From Nitrospina sp. (GTDB taxonomy: Bacteria; Nitrospinota; Nitrospinia; Nitrospinales; VA-1), in contig DODH01000230.1 in NCBI GenBank assembly GCA_003545625.1, positions 1-10,178 on the forward strand: a stretch of 10,178 nt of DNA. The letters are read 5' to 3'. Positions within the stretch are counted from its first letter, which is position 1; the number at the start of each line of letters is the position of its first letter. Below are positions 5,986-10,178 of the stretch, piece after piece. Position numbers and translations under genes: made by a program. A model generated the notes under the pieces. It was not told the DNA's origin. It ran no database searches and saw only the letters and a program-made list of their open reading frames with translations.

Positions 5986-8448
5986 TCAGTCCTGTGGCTT
6001 AACGGGAACGTTCCAAATATCTTTCGCATATTCTTTGATGGAACGGTCACTGGAAAATTTTCCCATCCGAGATACATTGATGATGGATTTTCTTGTCCAT
6101 GTGTCGATATCCAAATAGGCATTACCTATCTTCTCCTGAATGTCACAGAAGGATTGAAAATCCGCCAGGATCATATAGGGGTCACCATGATCCAGGAGGT
6201 TTTCCAGAATGGGTTGGAAAAGGTTACCCTGTGGGCCGGAAAAAAAGCCTTGCTGAACCATATCCAGCACTGCTTTTAACTCCGCGTTTTGCATATAAAC
6301 CTCCCTGGGATTATAGCCGGATTGTTTCTTCTCCATGACCTCATCGGCATTCAAGCCGAATATGAAGATATTTTCATTCCCGACCTCTTCCATGATTTCA
6401 ATATTTGCGCCATCGAGTGTTCCCACAGTTAAGGCACCATTGAGAGCCAGTTTCATATTACCCGTGCCCGATGCTTCCATCCCCGCGGTGGAGATTTGTA
6501 CTGAAAGGTCTGAGGCTGGAATAATTTTTTCAGCAAGGGTCACGGAGTAATTAGGCAGAAATACGACCTTTAGTTTTCCCTGCAAACTGCTATCGGCATT
6601 GATGATGTCAGCAACGCTGTTAATAAATTTGATGATCAGCTTTGCCATAGCATAGCCCGGAGCGGCTTTTCCGGAAAACAAAATGGTTCTTTGAGTTTTA
6701 AAGCCTTCGGGATTGCTACGCATGCGGTTATAAAGTGCTATAGCGTGCAGAACGCTTAAGACCTGTCTTTTATATTCATGAATTCTTTTGATCTGAGTTT
6801 CAAATAGGGAGGTTGGATCAACTTCAAAACTTAAGGAATCCTGAATATATTTTGCCAATTGCTTTTTATTATAGGTTTTAATTTTTTTCCAGCGGTCAAT
6901 CAGTTGAGAATCATCGATATGATTCTGAAGTTTTTTTATCTCTGATAAATCCCTGACCCAGGAATCCCCGATATACTCGGTTATCAATTTGGATAATTCC
7001 GGGTTGCAGGCTTTCAGCCAGCGTCTGGGAGTAACCCCGTTTGTTTTGTTGTTAAAACGGCGGGGAAACATTTCATGGAAATCGGAAAATACTTTTTCCT
7101 TGAGTATGCTGGAATGCAGTTCCGCAACCCCATTTATGGAATGACTGCCAATAATGGAAAGGTGTGCCATGCGAATATATTTCGTATGATTTTCCTCAAT
7201 GAGGGACATTCGGTTCATTTTCCCCATGTCACCATGATAACGTTCTTGCACCTGATTCATAAACTGCTGGTTGATTTGAAAAATGATGTCCAGATGCCTG
7301 GGTAAAACCCTCCTGAATAAATCTATCGACCATTTCTCCATCGCCTCGGGAAGAATGGTGTGGTTGGTAAACGCAAAGGTGTTAGTGGTTATTTCCCAAG
7401 CTTTGTCCCATGACACTTTTTCAAGGTCTATCAGAATGCGCATTAATTCGGCAATGGCCAGCGCCGGGTGGGTGTCATTCAATTGGATGGCAACCTTGTC
7501 ACTGAACGTGTCAAAGGAGGTATGCGCTTTTTTGTATCGTCGGATAATATCGCTCAGGGAGGCAGAGACGAAAAAGTATTCCTGTTTGAACCGCAGTTCT
7601 TTTCCCAGTTGATTATGGTCTGCCGGGTATAATACTTTGGAAATTATTTCGCTTTCATGCTTGTTTTGCACGGCCTGAAAATAATCACCGGCCTGGAAAT
7701 GTTCCAGTTCCAGTTCTCGGCTGGACCGTGCGCTCCATAGACGAAGATTGTTTACCGTGTCATTTTTATAGCCGGGAACGGGAATGTCGTGAGCCATGGC
7801 CATGACATTCTGGGTGTCGACCCACTGGTATTTCATTGCGCCCTTTGAGTTTGGAGTGGATTCCACACGTCCATAAAACTCGACCGGGACCAGGGAGCGC
7901 GGCCTCGGGATTTCCCAGGGATTTCCCGTCCGCAACCAGTTGTCAGCCGTTTCAACCTGGTAACCCCGGATAATTTTTTGGTGAAAAATTCCAAATTCAT
8001 AACGGATTCCATATCCATATCCAGGAATTCCTAAACTTGCAATAGAGTCGAGAAAGCAGGCCGCAAGGCGCCCAAGTCCTCCATTGCCCAGCCCCGCCTC
8101 GACTTCTGTTTCCTCCAATTCATGAATATCATGGCCCAGTTCGTCCAGGGCCAGTTTGTATTCATCATAAATTCCAAGGTTGATCAAATTATTGGTCAGC
8201 AATCTCCCAATTAGAAATTCCATCGAAAGATAGTAAACCCTTTTTACATCGTTCTCATAATAGGATTGCTGGGTTTGGAGCCATCTGTTGACCAGATGAT
8301 CTCGGACCGATAAAGCCAGGCTGATGAAATGGTCCATTCTGGTTGCAGAAAATTTATCGTCCACCAGGGTGTATTTCAGGTGATGTTTGAACCAAAGCTT
8401 GAGCGATTCCGTGGTGACTCTGCCGGGGCTGTGTTTAGGTTTGTCCAT
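5986..8448 (-). CDS. glgP: Glycogen/maltodextrin phosphorylase (GT35)
   Basis: GlgP is a pyridoxal-phosphate enzyme that phosphorolyses terminal alpha-1,4 bonds of glycogen to glucose-1-phosphate in the cytoplasm. The 820-residue length matches bacterial GlgP/MalP (about 800-815) and the full family alignment appears present. Visible blocks are VYYLSMEFLIGRLL (71-84), EAGLGNGGLGRLAACFLDS (117-135), the WVDTQNVMAMAHDIPVPGY stretch (209-227), AFTNHTILPEA (359-369) containing the active-site His363, RRFNNKTNGVTPRRWL (463-478), and KRIHEYKRQ (554-562). EASGTGNMKLALNGALTVGT (658-677) holds the PLP lysine K666. No catalytic residue is missing. It lies 33 bp downstream of the ABC-F gene on the same strand and may be co-transcribed with it. 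It is convergent with malQ, so synthesis-type and breakdown-type genes are under separate control. The start has no usable Shine-Dalgarno sequence. Confidence 0.97.
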   Translation of the reverse strand: MDKPKHSPGRVTTESLKLWFKHHLKYTLVDDKFSATRMDHFISLALSVRDHLVNRWLQTQQSYYENDVKRVYYLSMEFLIGRLLTNNLINLGIYDEYKLALDELGHDIHELEETEVEAGLGNGGLGRLAACFLDSIASLGIPGYGYGIRYEFGIFHQKIIRGYQVETADNWLRTGNPWEIPRPRSLVPVEFYGRVESTPNSKGAMKYQWVDTQNVMAMAHDIPVPGYKNDTVNNLRLWSARSSRELELEHFQAGDYFQAVQNKHESEIISKVLYPADHNQLGKELRFKQEYFFVSASLSDIIRRYKKAHTSFDTFSDKVAIQLNDTHPALAIAELMRILIDLEKVSWDKAWEITTNTFAFTNHTILPEAMEKWSIDLFRRVLPRHLDIIFQINQQFMNQVQERYHGDMGKMNRMSLIEENHTKYIRMAHLSIIGSHSINGVAELHSSILKEKVFSDFHEMFPRRFNNKTNGVTPRRWLKACNPELSKLITEYIGDSWVRDLSEIKKLQNHIDDSQLIDRWKKIKTYNKKQLAKYIQDSLSFEVDPTSLFETQIKRIHEYKRQVLSVLHAIALYNRMRSNPEGFKTQRTILFSGKAAPGYAMAKLIIKFINSVADIINADSSLQGKLKVVFLPNYSVTLAEKIIPASDLSVQISTAGMEASGTGNMKLALNGALTVGTLDGANIEIMEEVGNENIFIFGLNADEVMEKKQSGYNPREVYMQNAELKAVLDMVQQGFFSGPQGNLFQPILENLLDHGDPYMILADFQSFCDIQEKIGNAYLDIDTWTRKSIINVSRMGKFSSDRSIKEYAKDIWNVPVKPQD

Positions 8449-8481
8449 AATAATTTAGAGGTGTCCTCGATTGTTTTAAGT

Positions 8482-10071
8482 TCAACTCCCGCTGGCTTGG
8501 ACTTGTTGGCGCTCCAGGGCACGTAGTCTTCGGGCTTCTTTTTTATTTATTTTGGTTTTTACCTTTTTCTCTGCAACCGGTTCACCTTCCCAGCCAATTT
8601 TTTTCAGGAAGTCCTCATATCCTCCATGAAAATACTCTGCCCGACCGCGGTGAAAAATAATTAAATTTTTAACCAGGGTTTTAAGAATGAGTTCCGAGTG
8701 GGTAACAATCACCAGGGCACCGGCATAGTCGTTCAACTCTTCTATCAAGGTTTCAATTGATTCTACATCAAGGTGGTGGGTGGGTTCGTCCAGAAGTAAT
8801 AGATTGGTAGGATGAGAAATTATTTTTCCCAGTAGAACGCGGCTTCTTTCCCCGCCAGATAGTACACTCACCTTTTTTTTGCTCAGGTCTCCCTCAAACA
8901 TCATGGCTCCACATATACTATGGGCGGCTTGTAGGGATAGTCTGGGGTTAGAGCGGAGTATCTCATGCAGTACCTGATTATTGGGTTCGAGCCGATCAAT
9001 ATTGGTTTGACCAAAATGACCCAGGCAGGCGGTGGGATGATTGATGATGGAGCCTGCGTTGTGCGTCAGTTCTCCCGCCAGGCAATTTAATAAAGTCGAC
9101 TTGCCTTTTCCGTTAGCTCCGATGATTCCTATGCGGTCCTTTCGGCCAATGGAAAACGAAATATCTGAGAATATATTTTCATCCGGGTTGTTATTGTAGG
9201 AAAAAGAAATATTCTTTATGTCCATGACAGTTTTTCCAGGGCAGGGTAGGTGGTTAAACCTGAATCCCAGATTCTTCTCGGTGTCCAATTTTTCCATAGT
9301 CCCCATTTTTTGCATCATTTTCAGCCGCGACTGAGCCATGGTGGCCTTGGATGCCTTGGCGCGAAACCGGTCTATAAGAGATTGCATCTCCTTACGCTTG
9401 TTTTCCAGGTTTTTACGGGTCAACTCATAGGTTTCTTCTTCCTGGATCATGAGCTCATAGAATTTTATGGTGCCGCCTTTGACTTTTCTGGCTTGTTTTC
9501 GATGTAAGCCCAGTGTATGGGTGGTGACTTTATCCATGAAATCACGGTCATGAGTGATGAGCATCATTTCTCCGGGCCATTTGTTCAGATACTCCTTGAG
9601 CCAACGGAGTGAAAGGATATCGAGATAGTTGGTGGGCTCATCAAGCAGAAGCATATTGGGATCGCCTAATAATGCTTTACACAGGTTGATACGTACTTGG
9701 AAGCCGCCGCTAAAAGTGGTGGGATCTTTGTGGAAATCCTGCTCCGAAAAACCCAGCCCGGATAGGATGATCTCCGCCTTGTAATGATCCCATTGTTTTT
9801 CAGGGGGCAGGGCATCAATGCATTCATTAAGGACAGTAGGCTGGGTGAAGTGGATATATTGTTCCAGCGCTCCAATCCGATAACCTCTGGGGATAGAAAG
9901 GGTTCCCGAGTCGTAGTTCTCCTGTCCCAGGATCATCCTGAATAGAGTTGATTTTCCCGTCCCATTTTTGCCTACCAACCCAATGCGTTCGCCTTTGTTG
10001 ATAAGAAAGGATACATCCTCAAACAGGATTTGAGGGCCATAAGATTTTTCGATACTACTGGCTATGATCAT
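8482..10071 (-). CDS. ABC-F family ATPase (ribosome-associated, YheS/Uup-like)
   Basis: This is a 529-residue protein with two nucleotide-binding domains and no membrane segment, the layout of ABC-F translation factors that act at the ribosomal E site. NBD1 has Walker A GKNGTGKST (34-42), signature FSGG (120-123), Walker B LLLDEPTNYLD (141-151, E145) and switch H174 in THDRDF. A charged helical linker (about 208-262) corresponds to the P-site tRNA interaction motif. NBD2 has Walker A GANGKGKST (318-326), signature LSGGE (404-408), Walker B LLLLDEPTHHLD (424-435, E429) and H458 in VTHSEL. A Lys/Arg-rich tail (about 497-523) follows. The NBD2 switch has Ser where the common motif has Asp (THSE rather than SHDR), and DEPTHHLD replaces DEPTNHLD. 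The subfamily is uncertain. A general translation role or resistance is possible, but nothing here points to an antibiotic. It precedes glgP by 33 bp. Confidence 0.9.
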   Translation of the reverse strand: MIIASSIEKSYGPQILFEDVSFLINKGERIGLVGKNGTGKSTLFRMILGQENYDSGTLSIPRGYRIGALEQYIHFTQPTVLNECIDALPPEKQWDHYKAEIILSGLGFSEQDFHKDPTTFSGGFQVRINLCKALLGDPNMLLLDEPTNYLDILSLRWLKEYLNKWPGEMMLITHDRDFMDKVTTHTLGLHRKQARKVKGGTIKFYELMIQEEETYELTRKNLENKRKEMQSLIDRFRAKASKATMAQSRLKMMQKMGTMEKLDTEKNLGFRFNHLPCPGKTVMDIKNISFSYNNNPDENIFSDISFSIGRKDRIGIIGANGKGKSTLLNCLAGELTHNAGSIINHPTACLGHFGQTNIDRLEPNNQVLHEILRSNPRLSLQAAHSICGAMMFEGDLSKKKVSVLSGGERSRVLLGKIISHPTNLLLLDEPTHHLDVESIETLIEELNDYAGALVIVTHSELILKTLVKNLIIFHRGRAEYFHGGYEDFLKKIGWEGEPVAEKKVKTKINKKEARRLRALERQQVQASGS

Positions 10072-10077
10072 TCTAAA

Positions 10078-10176
10078 TTAAAATGTGAAAAGGGTGACCA
10101 TCATAATACAACTCAAATAAAAGGTGAGCGGATCAGGAAGGAAGAAAATAGAAAACTGGTCGGGATGAGAGGATTT
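10078..10176 (-). CDS. Possible C-terminus of an upstream membrane protein (partial)
   Basis: A minus-strand frame is open from the right edge of the window and ends with TAA at 10080-10078, encoding 32 residues. Its last part is hydrophobic (LTFYLSCIMMVTLFTF) and could be a terminal membrane helix. The stop lies 6 bp before the ABC-F start, which would fit an operon. Only 32 codons are visible and no family is recognisable. An open frame of this length can occur by chance in AT-rich DNA. The alternative is that this is simply the ABC-F promoter region. Confidence 0.25.
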   Translation of the reverse strand, partial: KSSHPDQFSIFFLPDPLTFYLSCIMMVTLFTF

Positions 10177-10178
10177 GA

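Noticed and set aside
6005..6014. Perfect 10-bp palindrome GGAACGTTCC as an operator
   Set aside because: It lies inside the last codons of glgP, encodes a normal C-terminus (NVPV) and has no second copy or nearby promoter.
7283..7612. Open frames antisense to glgP and other large genes
   Set aside because: They overlap fully conserved coding sequence on the opposite strand, have no family resemblance and lack their own start context. They are shadows of the real genes.
8458..8468. GAGG-TGT-CCTC inverted repeat between the ABC-F gene and glgP
   Set aside because: A 4-bp stem with a 3-nt loop is too weak to call as a hairpin, and its GAGG on the coding strand is too far (about 17-20 nt) from the glgP ATG to act as a ribosome binding site.

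Overview
The window is a compact bacterial chromosomal segment of moderate GC, with almost no non-coding DNA. It is dominated by alpha-glucan (glycogen) metabolism. A Gram-negative host is likely, because the left end carries a small single-pass membrane protein and an exported DUF3106 protein of the kind known mainly from proteobacteria and relatives. No gene pins the phylum. The GH57/DUF3536 gene beside glgB and malQ fits Nitrospinota, Nitrospirota, Desulfobacterota or similar groups, but that is inference.

Left end (1-955): positions 1-174 hold no gene I can recognise. Two overlapping minus-strand genes follow: a DUF3619-like one-TM protein (955 to 593) and a secreted DUF3106 protein (612 to 175) built on a strict 18-residue aromatic repeat. 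A 96-bp intergenic region then separates them from the divergent glucan operon. It holds candidate divergent promoters whose -35 hexamers overlap.

Centre (1052-5974), plus strand: a tight three-gene operon with gaps of 10 and 20 bp. It encodes GlgB branching enzyme (GH13), a GH57-type protein that is a short version of the DUF3536 family, and MalQ 4-alpha-glucanotransferase (GH77).

Right end (5986-10178), minus strand: an ABC-F ATPase is followed 33 bp later by glgP (glycogen phosphorylase, GT35). glgP converges on malQ with only 11 bp between the stop codons. A hydrophobic open frame entering from the right edge may be the end of the gene upstream of the ABC-F gene.

Together GlgB introduces alpha-1,6 branches, GlgP releases glucose-1-phosphate from chain ends, and MalQ redistributes the short maltodextrins left over. 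The GH57 protein presumably acts on the same alpha-glucans, but its reaction is unknown. No glycogen synthase, ADP-glucose pyrophosphorylase or GlgX-type debranching enzyme is present here. I see no mobile element, CRISPR array, tRNA or rRNA, and no clearly novel multi-gene system. The points most worth checking are the truncated GH57/DUF3536 protein, the DUF3619/DUF3106 pair without its usual sigma-factor gene, and the lack of Shine-Dalgarno sequences at all six recognised ATG starts.
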